DNA from: Pseudotabrizicola alkalilacus
GTDB lineage: Bacteria > Pseudomonadota > Alphaproteobacteria > Rhodobacterales > Rhodobacteraceae
NCBI RefSeq assembly: GCF_003443995.1
Contig: NZ_QWEY01000016.1
Coordinates: 1-64,000 of the forward strand
Direction of reading: 5' to 3'
DNA: 64,000 nt
Shown here: in pieces, positions 25,803 to 35,463 of the stretch
Layout of the letters: every line of letters starts with the position of its first letter
Numbering within the stretch: position 1 is the stretch's first letter
The notes under the pieces: generated by a model
The model's database searches: none
What the model was told of the DNA's origin: nothing
What the model saw: only the letters and a program-made list of their open reading frames with translations
Program-made: the position numbers and the translations under genes

Positions 25803-26978
25803 ATGACTGACAGCCTATTGGGACGTGACACTGTATTGTCGCACTGTGGACGACACCCAGCTGCGCACTCGGGAACTGTGAATACCCCTGTGTATCGAGC
25901 CTCCACGATCCTGTTCCCAACCTTGGCCGCACTGGACGCCAAAGAAGGCGCCAGACTACGCTATGGGCGGCGCGGCACACCAAGTACGCATGCGTTGGAA
26001 GATGCGATCTGTGCCTTGGAATCTGCGGATCGGGCCCTTGCCATGCCATCGGGCGTTTCGGCGATTTCGGTGGTTCTGATGACCTATGCCGAACCCGGCG
26101 CGCATTTCCTGGTGGTCGACAGCAGCTACGGGCCGACCCGAAAGTTCTGTAATCAACTGCTCCAGAAGTTCGGCGTGGAAACCACATATTATGACCCGAC
26201 GAAGGGCGCAGAAATCGAAGCCCTGATTCGTCCCGAAACCAAGCTGATCTGGATGGAGTCCCCCGGTTCTCAAACCTTTGAGGTGCAGGATGTCGCTGCC
26301 ATCACCGCAGTCGCCAGACGCCACGGGGTGACTACGGCAATAGATAACACCTGGAGCGGTGGATATTTCTTTCAGCCGCTGAAGCTTGGGGTGGATATTT
26401 CGATTCAGGCGGGCACCAAGTATATCTCGGGGCACTCCGATCTGATGCTTGGCACCTTGGCGTGCACAGAAGCGTCTTATGAAGCGTTGCGCGAAACCTA
26501 CCTGCGCTTCGGTCTTTGTGTCGGGGCCGACGATGCCTTTCTGGCCCTGCGCGGCTTGCGAACCATGGCGGTGCGGATGCAGCAGCACAACGCGAGCGGG
26601 CTTGAAATCGGTCATTGGCTGAAGGACCAGCCGGAAGTGCTGCAAGTGATGCACCCCGGACTGCCCTCAGACCCGTATCACGCGCTGTTTGCAAAACAAT
26701 TCAGCGGCTCTTCGGGTCTGTTCGGCTTTGTCATCGCCGAAACAGATCGCACCAACCTTGCGAAAATGTTCGACGGCTTCACCCTTTTCGGTATGGGATC
26801 AAGCTGGGGTGGCTATGAAAGCCTTATGACGCCTTCGAATCCAGCCGTCTATCGAAGCGCCTCGACATGGAATCCTGGCGGTCAGACTGTTCGCATTCAT
26901 GTCGGGCTAGAGGACCCGAAAGACCTTATGAACGAAATCCGAGCAGGCTTTGACCGACTACAGCCTGCTATCGCCTGA
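25803..26978 (+). CDS. metC: Cystathionine beta-lyase-like PLP enzyme
   Basis: A 391-residue Cys/Met-metabolism PLP enzyme. The PLP lysine is Lys206 in AGTKYISGHSD; AIDNTWSGG (Asp181) and MPSGVSAIS (about 81-89) are the other cofactor motifs, and GSSWGGYESL near 335 is typical of MetC. The family removes a beta-thiol from cystathionine or other S-substituted cysteines to give pyruvate, ammonia and a thiol. It is divergent from the amino-acid transporter operon, suggesting it acts on the imported compound. No methionine-biosynthesis genes are nearby. Confidence 0.88.
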   Translation: MTDSLLGRDTVLSHCGRHPAAHSGTVNTPVYRASTILFPTLAALDAKEGARLRYGRRGTPSTHALEDAICALESADRALAMPSGVSAISVVLMTYAEPGAHFLVVDSSYGPTRKFCNQLLQKFGVETTYYDPTKGAEIEALIRPETKLIWMESPGSQTFEVQDVAAITAVARRHGVTTAIDNTWSGGYFFQPLKLGVDISIQAGTKYISGHSDLMLGTLACTEASYEALRETYLRFGLCVGADDAFLALRGLRTMAVRMQQHNASGLEIGHWLKDQPEVLQVMHPGLPSDPYHALFAKQFSGSSGLFGFVIAETDRTNLAKMFDGFTLFGMGSSWGGYESLMTPSNPAVYRSASTWNPGGQTVRIHVGLEDPKDLMNEIRAGFDRLQPAIA

Positions 26979-27017
26979 TAGCTCAGGCCATCCATAGAGA
27001 ACACAATTGCTCAACTC

Positions 27018-27029
27018 TGGGAACATTTG
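27018..27029 (-). repeat. 12-base element CAAATGTTCCCA, copy B
   Basis: The plus strand reads TGGGAACATTTG, the exact reverse complement of copy A at 25753-25764. It lies 75 bases before the GntR gene, as expected for an autoregulatory site. Confidence 0.55.
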
Positions 27030-27103
27030 CATCCGATCGGTGGATAAGCGTTTGCTTCGGCGGTAGAGATAGGAAGTGGCGCTAGGATTCGGGGCATGAT
27101 CAA

Positions 27104-27760
27104 ATGACGGCAAGCAATAAAAATGCGACAGAGCAGGTGTCGCCCTACGATTACTTGCTCGCGGCAATCGAGTCAGGGGAGCTTACGCCAGGAACGCGCC
27201 TGCGCGAGACCGAGCTTGCGGAAACGCTTGGGATAAGCCGGACTCCGGTACGTGAGGCATTGCACCGGCTTCACGCGATGGGTCTGGCGCAACATGGGCC
27301 GCAGCGGGGGCTGATCGTTGCCCACCTCAGCTATGAGCAGTTGCGCCAGCTTTTTGCCGTGCGTCAGGGATTGGAAGGCATGGCCACACGTCTGGCTGCC
27401 GAACATGCTTCACGCCATGAGATTTCCGTGTTGCAAGAGATGGTCGAGGATGACCGGGGCGTGCGCGACCCGAAAGAACTCAGCCGCCGCAACAAACTCT
27501 TTCACAAGCAAATCGCGCGGGCTTCACACAACACGTACATGATCGAAGCGCTTGACAGCCTGCGCATACACCTGAGCCTGTTGCCCAGCTCGACCTATCA
27601 TCTTGCTGAGCGGATAGACTCTGCGCAAAAAGAACATGAGGCGATCGTCGCTGCCATCGCAGCCGGAGACGGGGACGCGGCCGAACTGAACGCTCGCAAT
27701 CACATCGTTTCCGGCTACAAGATCCGTCTGACGCGGTTTTCTTCCGGCCAGGGATTTTAG
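27104..27760 (+). CDS. GntR-family transcriptional regulator, FCD domain
   Basis: A 218-residue regulator with a winged-helix domain (LRETELAETLGISRTPVREAL, positions about 30-50) and a C-terminal FCD domain, visible in its metal-site-type segments FHKQIARASHN and HEAIVAAIAAGD. FCD regulators usually sense organic acids or amino acids and repress catabolic genes. It follows the PLP lyase and probably controls the divergent lyase and transporter operons. No strong ribosome-binding site is visible before the ATG. Confidence 0.9.
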   Translation: MTASNKNATEQVSPYDYLLAAIESGELTPGTRLRETELAETLGISRTPVREALHRLHAMGLAQHGPQRGLIVAHLSYEQLRQLFAVRQGLEGMATRLAAEHASRHEISVLQEMVEDDRGVRDPKELSRRNKLFHKQIARASHNTYMIEALDSLRIHLSLLPSSTYHLAERIDSAQKEHEAIVAAIAAGDGDAAELNARNHIVSGYKIRLTRFSSGQGF

Positions 27761-27838
27761 GCTCCGACCGCGCACACAGAGGCGATCCAATGCGTCGTTG
27801 CGGTGTAAAGTGAACTCAATAGCCACCTGCCATCACGG

Positions 27839-28774
27839 TCAAAAGCACCCGGCAATCTGATCCCGAAGCCATTTATTGGCCGGCGTGGATTGATTTTCTG
27901 CGAGCCAGATCATGCTGGTTGACTGCTTCTGTTCAAGAAATGGGGGATCAAGCAAGATAAGGTCGTGGGATCGTTCAAAAAGTCGGGCCACACTTTCGGG
28001 CATAATGGCAATCAGGTCGCTACGACCGACGATGGCCACAGCAGAGGAAAAGTGCGGAACAAGCGCGACAACCCGCCGCTTCCGGCCCAGCGTATCCAGA
28101 TGTTCGTCAATCCAGCCACGACGGCTGGCAGAAGACGTGACCTTTACATGCCCGAGCTCCAGCATCTTCTCGAAGGTGAATTCAGACTGCGCTGCGGGAT
28201 TATTTGCCGAAATGATGCACACACGCCGTTCGGTGAACAGCGGCATTGATTGAAAGCGGGGAGGAATGGTGTCCGCCGTCATCACGGCAACGTCTATCGT
28301 GCCGTCCTCCAGGTAGTCTTGCATCAAGGTCCGGTTGCTCCGCACCGGCTGTGTGACGGTCCTCGGCATATGCTGCACTTCGATAACACACTCAGGCGCA
28401 AGTGCGCGGATACGTTCCAGCAGGCGGGGCATCAGAACAACCGAAAAATAGTCGTTCATCCCGATGCGGAACGTCATGGTCGACTGGAGCGGATCAAAGC
28501 TCCGATGCGCCAGCATGACCGTTTCAGCTTCATCGACGATGCGTTTTACGCTGGGAAAGATATCGGAGCAGTGGCGTGTCATCACCAGCCCGCGCGCGTT
28601 TCGAATGAACAACTCATCTCCGGTCATCGCGCGCAGACGCTTCAGAGCATGGCTCATCGCAGGTTGAGACAAGCCGATGTAGGCCCCGGCCTGAGTCATG
28701 TTTCCTTTGACCGCCAGGGCGTAGAGTACCTTCAACAGGTTGAAATCCAGGCCGCCGAGAGGAAAACGCTGCAT
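27839..28774 (-). CDS. LysR-family transcriptional regulator
   Basis: A 311-residue LysR protein with an N-terminal helix-turn-helix (MTQAGAYIGLSQPAMSHALKRL, beginning at residue 26) and a periplasmic-binding-like effector domain from about residue 95. The sequence DELFIRNARGLVMT is close to NodD/PcaQ-type members. It lies 71 bases downstream of the serine hydrolase gene on the same strand and so may be the last gene of the peptide-transport operon. Confidence 0.88.
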   Translation of the reverse strand: MQRFPLGGLDFNLLKVLYALAVKGNMTQAGAYIGLSQPAMSHALKRLRAMTGDELFIRNARGLVMTRHCSDIFPSVKRIVDEAETVMLAHRSFDPLQSTMTFRIGMNDYFSVVLMPRLLERIRALAPECVIEVQHMPRTVTQPVRSNRTLMQDYLEDGTIDVAVMTADTIPPRFQSMPLFTERRVCIISANNPAAQSEFTFEKMLELGHVKVTSSASRRGWIDEHLDTLGRKRRVVALVPHFSSAVAIVGRSDLIAIMPESVARLFERSHDLILLDPPFLEQKQSTSMIWLAENQSTPANKWLRDQIAGCF

Positions 28775-28845
28775 GGGTGCTTTCTACCTTGTCGGTGTCT
28801 CGCCAGGCAAGCCCGGTGGCTTCCCGGCGGGACAGTCTTATCGCA

Positions 28846-29922
28846 TCAGTCGACCTTCTGTCTCGCTGCGATGAACTTGTCGGCGACAGCCAGAAACTCC
28901 TCCATCTTCACCGTTGCGGGCTCGTCTGTGAAGGTGCCGTTGTTGCGGGCGACAGCCATGTCGTCTGAAATGGCGCGGCGATTCACGAATACCATGTCGA
29001 GCATGGGAAGCCCAAGAATGAACTGGCCGAAGTGCCCTGCCGCCACAAACGCACCCTGCCATTCCGGTGTCTCTGGCGTGACAACGGGTATCCACCAGAG
29101 ATAGCTGTAGCCCGCCACGCGCTGTTTCCGGCTGCCGTTCATGGCCTCAGCGGGAACCCGGATCTGCGTGCTTTTGGCGACCCATTCTGCGGGCACGATC
29201 TGCCGGTCGCCCCATGTGCCGCCACGTGCCATCAGCAGACCGATCCGCGCCATGTCCCGTCCGGACAAAAACAAATGGTAGGCCAGATACCGCGACTGCC
29301 CGTTATACCCAAGCATCCTTTGGCGGTCGCGGTCGAAATCTTCGAACTGCAACGGCAGTGCCAGATCCTCTTCCAGTGCGGCAAAGACCGAACGCCCGGT
29401 CAATTTCTCAAATGCGGCACCGAGGACGTTGAAATCCCAGTTATTGTAGTGAAAATATTCACCCGGCGTCTTTGATCCACGCGCAGGGACATCTTTCATG
29501 TCGCCGCCCGGGCTGCCAGCAGGATGGTAGACCCCAGAGCTGCTGATCAGCAGATCGCGCAATCTGGCGGATTTTTCGATGGCCAGCAGACCAACATCTT
29601 CTTCAATGCCAAGCTCACCGATCGTGAGATCCAGGTCGATCCTGCCATCGCAGACCGCATTTCCCATCAGCATCGACAAGATGCTTTTCCGGGTGGAGGC
29701 AAGATAGCTGACCTCTGATACATCGCCATAGGTGTAGAGCGTTTCTCCGCCGCTGATCGCGATGAAGGAGGTTGTTGGCAGTGCGTCAAGCGTCGCATCC
29801 AGATCGGCGCGAAAGGCTGGGGTGATGCCGTTTTTCTCAGGATCTGCTACGGGCTGCCAGGTGCCATGGGGAAATACACGGCCATTGATTTTCTCATCGG
29901 ATTTCAGACATGTAAATGACAC
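28846..29922 (-). CDS. Serine hydrolase, class C beta-lactamase-like
   Basis: A 358-residue protein with the nucleophile motif Ser76-Thr-Arg-Lys79 (ASTRKSIL) and the second motif Tyr159-Asn-Asn161 (HYNNWDFN). This is the layout of 6-aminohexanoate-dimer hydrolase, D-aminopeptidases and esterases of the beta-lactamase fold. There is no signal peptide, so it should act in the cytoplasm on what the linked ABC transporter imports. The start is a GTG with AAGGA eight bases upstream. It follows the OppF-like ATPase gene by 41 bases. Confidence 0.88.
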   Translation of the reverse strand: MSFTCLKSDEKINGRVFPHGTWQPVADPEKNGITPAFRADLDATLDALPTTSFIAISGGETLYTYGDVSEVSYLASTRKSILSMLMGNAVCDGRIDLDLTIGELGIEEDVGLLAIEKSARLRDLLISSSGVYHPAGSPGGDMKDVPARGSKTPGEYFHYNNWDFNVLGAAFEKLTGRSVFAALEEDLALPLQFEDFDRDRQRMLGYNGQSRYLAYHLFLSGRDMARIGLLMARGGTWGDRQIVPAEWVAKSTQIRVPAEAMNGSRKQRVAGYSYLWWIPVVTPETPEWQGAFVAAGHFGQFILGLPMLDMVFVNRRAISDDMAVARNNGTFTDEPATVKMEEFLAVADKFIAARQKVD

Positions 29923-29963
29923 GGTTGTTCCTTGTAGAAGAGCTGTTTGATTAAGAAGGGGCG

Positions 29964-30953
29964 TCAGTCGTTCAGATGACAGGCGGCCCGGTGAGCGCTG
30001 CCGATTTCCCGCAGCTTTGGCCGCTCAATCGCGCAGCGCGGCATGGCGAACGGGCAGCGGGGGTGGAAATGGCACCCGGATGGCGGGGCCAGCGGGCTGG
30101 GGATTTCGCCGGATATGGCAGAATACTGGCGGCGGGTCGTATCCAGCCGGGGAATTTCCTGAAGCAGTGCGCGGGTATACGGATGCGCCGGATGCGCAAA
30201 CAGATCGGCCACGGCGGCTTCTTCCACGATCCGCCCCAGATACATCACCGCCACCCGGTCCGAGATATGTTCGACGACGGCCAGATCGTGGCTGATGAAC
30301 ATGTAAGTCAAATTCAGCTCACGCCGGAGATCCAGAAACAGGTTCAGAATCTGCGCCTGAATCGACACATCAAGCGACGCCACAGATTCGTCACAGATCA
30401 GCATGTCAGGCTGCACCGCCAACGCCCGCGCGATGCCAATGCGCTGCCGCTGGCCGCCGCTGAACTGATGTGGAAACCGGCGGCTCATCACAGGATCAAG
30501 GCCCGCCCTGCGCATCTGCTCGGCAACATAGGCCTGTAGGTCCGGGCGGGTGGTCTTGTCATGGCGCAGGGCAGCCGCGCCGACAATCTCGTCCACCCGA
30601 TGCCGTGGATTAAGCGACGAGGACGGGTCCTGAAAGATCATCTGCACGGCAAGCCGGGCGTGTCCGGCCTGTTGCGGCGACATGTCCTGCCAGGTCTTGC
30701 CGTGATATAGAACGTCACCTTCGCTGGGCTCGATGATACCGGCGACCACGCGGCCAAGGGTCGATTTTCCGCAGCCCGACTCGCCGACAATGCCGACAAC
30801 CTCGCCGTTGTTCACACTCAGACTGACATCATCCAGCGCATGAACCACCGGATTGGGCGTTTTGAGTCCGGCACGTTCGGCCAGACGTTCGACAAGCCCC
30901 GACTTGCGATTAAAGCGTTTGGTGACGTGGCGGATTTCTACACGGGGGGTCAT
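29964..30953 (-). CDS. Peptide-type ABC transporter ATP-binding protein (OppF/DppF type)
   Basis: A 329-residue ATPase with Walker [10 protein letters not shown], signature [15 protein letters not shown], Walker [15 protein letters not shown] and the C-terminal oligopeptide-transporter extension with a cysteine site ([14 protein letters not shown]). Note DES in place of the usual DEP after Walker B. The start overlaps the partner ATPase stop as ATGA. Confidence 0.92.
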   Translation of the reverse strand: MTPRVEIRHVTKRFNRKSGLVERLAERAGLKTPNPVVHALDDVSLSVNNGEVVGIVGESGCGKSTLGRVVAGIIEPSEGDVLYHGKTWQDMSPQQAGHARLAVQMIFQDPSSSLNPRHRVDEIVGAAALRHDKTTRPDLQAYVAEQMRRAGLDPVMSRRFPHQFSGGQRQRIGIARALAVQPDMLICDESVASLDVSIQAQILNLFLDLRRELNLTYMFISHDLAVVEHISDRVAVMYLGRIVEEAAVADLFAHPAHPYTRALLQEIPRLDTTRRQYSAISGEIPSPLAPPSGCHFHPRCPFAMPRCAIERPKLREIGSAHRAACHLND

Positions 30954-31927
30954 GTTGCTTTTCCATTTGTCACGGGGTGGAAACAGCGCAGCCGCCGCCC
31001 GTCATATTCGGTTTGCGGGGGCATGATCAGGCAGGCATCGCTGGCCTGTGTGCAGCGCGGATGGAACGCGCAGCCCTGCGGCAGCTGAGCAATAGCGGGT
31101 GTCGAGCCGGCGATCTGGCGCAGACGGGTGCCGCGCTGGTTGTTCGAGGGCAGGCTGCCAATCAACCCATTGGTATACGGATGGCGCGGCCGGTTTATGA
31201 CCGTGCCCACATCACCATATTCAACAATGCGGCCCGCATACATAACCGCAACATGGTCGGCGAGTCCTGCCACCACCGAAAGGTCATGCGTGATCCAGAT
31301 CAACCCGGTGCCACGCTCTCGGGCAAGGCGCTGAACCACCGCCAATATCTGCGCCTGAATGGTCACATCCAGTGCGGTGGTCGGCTCGTCCGCGATCAGC
31401 AGATCTGGGGAATGCAGAAGGGCAATCGCGATAGCAACGCGCTGCCGCATACCACCCGAAAACTGATGCGGATAGGCGTGCAAGCGTTCCTCGGGGCTGG
31501 GAATGCCGACCATTCCCAACGCATCGCGTGCCCGGTCGCGCGCAACGGATTTGCTGACAGTCTCATGCGCAAGAATTGTCTCGATCATCTGGGTATCAAT
31601 CCGCAAGACCGGGTTCAGAGTCATGGCCGGGTCCTGGAAGATCATAGCAATGCGGTTGCCGCGGAGGCTCCGCATCTGGTGCTCTGGCAACTGGCGCAGA
31701 TCCTGTCCGTTGAACAGGATCTCTCCGCCCGTCACTTCGCCCGGAGGGTCAATCAGGCCCATGATTGAAAAACCCGTGACGGATTTTCCTGAACCGGACT
31801 CCCCGACCAGCCCCAGAATCTTTCCCCGCTCCAGCGAAAAGCTGACATCGTTGATCACTGTCACGCGCCCGGCCTCAGAGCCAAACTCCGTGCGCAGATT
31901 GCGGACTTCCAGCATGGGATTGCTCAT
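30950..31927 (-). CDS. Peptide-type ABC transporter ATP-binding protein (OppD/DppD type)
   Basis: A 325-residue ATPase with Walker [10 protein letters not shown], signature [15 protein letters not shown], Walker [15 protein letters not shown] and the C-terminal CAFHPRC site. It partners the OppF-like gene downstream. It begins with an ATGA overlap with the upstream permease stop. Confidence 0.93.
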   Translation of the reverse strand: MSNPMLEVRNLRTEFGSEAGRVTVINDVSFSLERGKILGLVGESGSGKSVTGFSIMGLIDPPGEVTGGEILFNGQDLRQLPEHQMRSLRGNRIAMIFQDPAMTLNPVLRIDTQMIETILAHETVSKSVARDRARDALGMVGIPSPEERLHAYPHQFSGGMRQRVAIAIALLHSPDLLIADEPTTALDVTIQAQILAVVQRLARERGTGLIWITHDLSVVAGLADHVAVMYAGRIVEYGDVGTVINRPRHPYTNGLIGSLPSNNQRGTRLRQIAGSTPAIAQLPQGCAFHPRCTQASDACLIMPPQTEYDGRRLRCFHPVTNGKAT

Positions 31928-32808
31928 CGTTGCGCCGCCTTTGGGTCAAGGATCTGGCGCATCCGGTCGCCGACAAGGTTGATGGAAAAGATGGTGACCA
32001 GCAGGGCGATGCCGGGGAACAGACTGACCCAGTAGGTGCCCGACAACATCAGCTCGAACCCGTTGGAGATCAGCAGCCCCAACGACGGCTCGGTGATCGG
32101 AACCCCGAGCCCCAGAAAGCTCAGCGTGGCCTCCAGCGTGATGGCGCGGGCGATCTGCATCGTCAGCAGCACAATCAACGGCGATATGCAGTTGGGCAGC
32201 AACTGGCGCAGAATGATATTCCGATGCCCCATGCGCAAGGACCGCGCCGCCTCGACATATTCCCGGCGCAGTTCGCTGAGCGCGGCACCGCGGGCGGTCC
32301 GGGCATAGGTGGCCCATTCGACGATCACGATGGCCAGCACCACATTGCCGCCGCTTTTGCCCATCAGCGCAAGGATCAGCAAGGCCGACAAGATCGTCGG
32401 AAACGACATCTGAAGGTCGACCAGCCGCATCATCACCGTCTCGGTCCGGCCACCGATATACGCGGCGGTCAGCCCGAAGAGTGTGCCAAAGACAAAGGCG
32501 AGAGCAGCAGATCCGATGCCCACGATCAGGCTGATCCGCAGCCCGTACAGGATCGCCGACAGCATATCACGCCCCTGACCGTCTGATCCCAGCAGGAAAG
32601 TAAACCCGGCAAAAGCCGTCTCGCCCGGCGGCAGCCGGCTTTCCATGATATCAAGCTGCATCAGGTCATAGGGGTTTTGCGGCGACAGCAGCGGCGCAAA
32701 GATCGCGGCCAACAGCACCAGCACTGTGCCGATCAGGCCGCAGACAGCCAACGGCGAGCGGCAGTAGACCCGCAGGAAGCGGACAAACGAAGTCAGGTCC
32801 GGTTTCAT
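31924..32808 (-). CDS. Peptide-type ABC transporter permease (DppC type)
   Basis: A 294-residue inner-membrane protein. The N-terminal segment FLLGSDGQGRDMLSAILYGLRISL and the permease loop EYVEAARSLRMGHRNIILRQLLPNC identify the DppC/OppC family. It lies two bases after the DppB stop. Confidence 0.92.
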   Translation of the reverse strand: MKPDLTSFVRFLRVYCRSPLAVCGLIGTVLVLLAAIFAPLLSPQNPYDLMQLDIMESRLPPGETAFAGFTFLLGSDGQGRDMLSAILYGLRISLIVGIGSAALAFVFGTLFGLTAAYIGGRTETVMMRLVDLQMSFPTILSALLILALMGKSGGNVVLAIVIVEWATYARTARGAALSELRREYVEAARSLRMGHRNIILRQLLPNCISPLIVLLTMQIARAITLEATLSFLGLGVPITEPSLGLLISNGFELMLSGTYWVSLFPGIALLVTIFSINLVGDRMRQILDPKAAQR

Positions 32809-32809
32809 C

Positions 32810-33781
32810 TCACTCTCCCTGCAGACGGATGCGCGGGTCGAGGATGCGATACAGGATATCGACCACGAAATTGATCAGCACGAACATCAGCACCACAAGC
32901 ATGAGATAGGCCACGATCACCGGACGATCGAGCGCGGCAATACTGTCGATGATGATCTTGCCAATGCCTGGCCAGGCAAAAATGGTCTCAGTGACAATCG
33001 AAAAGGCGATGGTCGTGCCGATATCCAGACCCACCACCGTGACGATCGGAATCAAGATATTCTTGAACACATGCACAGACATGATGCGCCTCGGTGACAG
33101 ACCTTTTGCACGGGCAAATTTGACATACTCGCTCGACATGGCTTCACGCACGCCCGACTCGGTCAGTCGCGTCACCATTGAGATATTGAACAGCGACAGG
33201 CTGAAGGCGGGCAGGATCATGTGGCGCAGACCATCCCACGTGAGGAAAGACCAGCCCACGCCCAGTATCGTGACCGTGCTGCCGCGCCCGGAGCTTGGCA
33301 ACCAGCCCAGCGTAACGCTGAAGACCATGATCAGCAGGATACCCACCCAAAAAATCGGCAGGCTGAACCCCAGGATAGACCCGGTCATGATGGCCTTGGC
33401 TGCAAAGCTGTCTGGCCGATAGCCTGCGATCAGCCCCAACGGAAACCCGATCACAAGCGAAAGCAGCACGGCAAACAGAGCCAGTTCCAGTGTAGCGGGC
33501 AGCCGCGAGAGGATCAGCTCAATCGCCGGTTCCTTGTAGACATAGCTTATGCCCAGGTTGCCCTGCGCCATTCCCTTCAGGAACAGGAAGAACTGGGTAT
33601 GCATCGGCTGATCGAGACCAAGATCAGCGATCAGACGCAGCCGCTCTTCATGCGTTGCCTCGGGCGGCAGAAGTGTCTCAATCGGGCTGCCGATAAGATT
33701 GAGCCCCAGAAAAACAATCAACGCCATCGCCAAAGCGACAAGGGCCGCCTGGAGGGTCCGTTGAACGATCCAAAGTGTCAT
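32810..33781 (-). CDS. Peptide-type ABC transporter permease (DppB type)
   Basis: A 323-residue inner-membrane protein with an N-terminal helix, a long periplasmic loop (FFLFLKGMAQGNLGISYVYK) and the DppB loop SSEYVKFARAKGLSPRRIM. It is separated from the binding-protein gene by a 119-base gap that holds a strong hairpin. Confidence 0.92.
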   Translation of the reverse strand: MTLWIVQRTLQAALVALAMALIVFLGLNLIGSPIETLLPPEATHEERLRLIADLGLDQPMHTQFFLFLKGMAQGNLGISYVYKEPAIELILSRLPATLELALFAVLLSLVIGFPLGLIAGYRPDSFAAKAIMTGSILGFSLPIFWVGILLIMVFSVTLGWLPSSGRGSTVTILGVGWSFLTWDGLRHMILPAFSLSLFNISMVTRLTESGVREAMSSEYVKFARAKGLSPRRIMSVHVFKNILIPIVTVVGLDIGTTIAFSIVTETIFAWPGIGKIIIDSIAALDRPVIVAYLMLVVLMFVLINFVVDILYRILDPRIRLQGE

Positions 33782-33866
33782 ATGATGTCCGGTCTGGCTG
33801 CTGCGCGATAACGCGTCTGGCGCGGGTTAGGGTGCCACAAAGCTTGTATCGCTGCGGGCGCAGAGG

Positions 33867-33893
33867 TTGGGACAGGGCGTGGCCCTGTCCCAA
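33867..33893 (-). promoter_or_regulatory. Hairpin after the peptide-binding protein gene
   Basis: A perfect 11-bp stem (TTGGGACAGGG / CCCTGTCCCAA) with a 5-base loop lies eight bases after the binding-protein stop. No T-run follows. It is the strongest of the five hairpins found in this position in the window. Confidence 0.65.
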
Positions 33894-33900
33894 CAGAGGT

Positions 33901-35463
33901 TCACTTCACCATGATATCCTTGGCGAGGGTACGTTCATCTATGCGGGGGGCATAGGTCAGGCCTTCGCGCATCGCCCAGGTATTGGTCTGCTGATACAAC
34001 GGCAGAATGGCGCCATCTTCCAGTGCAAGCTTTACCGCCGCAATCAGGGCCTGTTCCCGTTGCGCATCATCGTAGATCGACAAAGCCGCAGCCGTCATCT
34101 CATCCAGCTTGGGGTTGGAATATCCGCTGTCATTTGACGCCCCCAGCCCACGCTCCTTGTCGGCTGTGCCCAACACATTGATGAGCATCGAACTTGCATC
34201 AAAGGTGGCATTGCCCAGCCCCAGCAACTTTATCGCAAATTCCGACATCTTGGCCGAATAGGTGATCCATGGCAAAGACTCGACCGTGGTTTGTACGCCG
34301 ATCCGTGTCCACATCTGCGCGACAGCCTGCACCACAGCCGGGGCATTGGGGTAGCGGTCATTCGGAACATGAACGGTCAACCGGAACCCGTCAGGATATC
34401 CTGCCTCGGCGAGCAGGGCCTTTGCCGCCTCTGCGTCCTGTTCCGGCACTGCAATGTCGGGCGAATACGAAAACGCGCCTTCTGGCAGCCATTGTCCCGA
34501 CGCGGTGGCCGTGCCCTCCATGATCCGATCCACAATTGCCTGACGGTTCAGCGCGATAGAAAGTGCCTTGCGTACACGCACATCGGCAAGCGGATTTTCT
34601 GACAGGTCTTCGCCATTCGGACCGCGTATGAACTGCATCTGCGCGCCGGTAAGGGGGGAACCCACCAGATAAATCACCCGCAGGCCCGGCGTGCTGTCAA
34701 CGGAAATTCCGGCGGTGCTTCGCAGACGCTCCAGATCTGCAGCGGCAGGGGTATCAATGATGTCCACATCGCCCGCCAGCATCGCTGTCGTACGCCCGCC
34801 AGCACTGGAAATAACGCGATAGGTTACAGTGTCCCAGGCCACATCATGACCCCACCAGTCCGGATTGCGCTCCAGCGTGATTTGGTCGCCCTGACGGAAT
34901 TCCTTGAAGCGGAACGCCCCGGTGCCAATGGCAGCTTTGCCCGAATTGTAGTCCGAGGTATCTGCACCCTCTCCGGCATGGCGCGACACAATGGCAATAT
35001 TGGCCAGATCGCCCGGCAGGTTCGGTGCCGGCGCTTTGGTGGTGATCAGCACCGTGGCGTCATCTGCCGCTTCGACACTTGCCACAGCGCGCAGAAAGCC
35101 GCCAAAGCCGCCGGGGCTGTTTGGTACATCTCTGGCGCGATCAAAGGTAAACACCACATCATCCGCTGTAAACGCTTCGCCATCGTGCCATTTGATGTCT
35201 GGCCGCAGCAAAAACCGCCATTGCAGCTCGCCCACGGCTTCCCAGCGCTCAGCCAGACCTGGCAGCAATTGTCCGGAGGCGTCGCGCTCGGTCAGGCGGT
35301 CAAAGATCTGCATTGCGATACTGTTGTTGGGCGAGGCATTGTAAAAATGCGGGTCGATCGACGTGGCAGTGCCACCCACGCCAATCATCAGATCTTCGGC
35401 ATTGACGGGCATAGCAAGCGCGGCCGCACAAAGTGCGGAGAGAAGTATAGGTCGAAGTTTCAT
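33901..35463 (-). CDS. Peptide-type ABC transporter periplasmic binding protein
   Basis: A 520-residue family 5 solute-binding protein with a signal peptide (MKLRPILLSALCAAALAMP, cleavage after VNA near residue 22) and the family phrase LLPGLAERWEAVGELQWRFL near residue 60. I chose the ATG at 35463, with GGG six bases upstream; an ATG two codons earlier is possible. It is the first gene of the operon that ends with the serine hydrolase and LysR gene. Ligand: a peptide, amide or related compound. Confidence 0.92.
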   Translation of the reverse strand: MKLRPILLSALCAAALAMPVNAEDLMIGVGGTATSIDPHFYNASPNNSIAMQIFDRLTERDASGQLLPGLAERWEAVGELQWRFLLRPDIKWHDGEAFTADDVVFTFDRARDVPNSPGGFGGFLRAVASVEAADDATVLITTKAPAPNLPGDLANIAIVSRHAGEGADTSDYNSGKAAIGTGAFRFKEFRQGDQITLERNPDWWGHDVAWDTVTYRVISSAGGRTTAMLAGDVDIIDTPAAADLERLRSTAGISVDSTPGLRVIYLVGSPLTGAQMQFIRGPNGEDLSENPLADVRVRKALSIALNRQAIVDRIMEGTATASGQWLPEGAFSYSPDIAVPEQDAEAAKALLAEAGYPDGFRLTVHVPNDRYPNAPAVVQAVAQMWTRIGVQTTVESLPWITYSAKMSEFAIKLLGLGNATFDASSMLINVLGTADKERGLGASNDSGYSNPKLDEMTAAALSIYDDAQREQALIAAVKLALEDGAILPLYQQTNTWAMREGLTYAPRIDERTLAKDIMVK

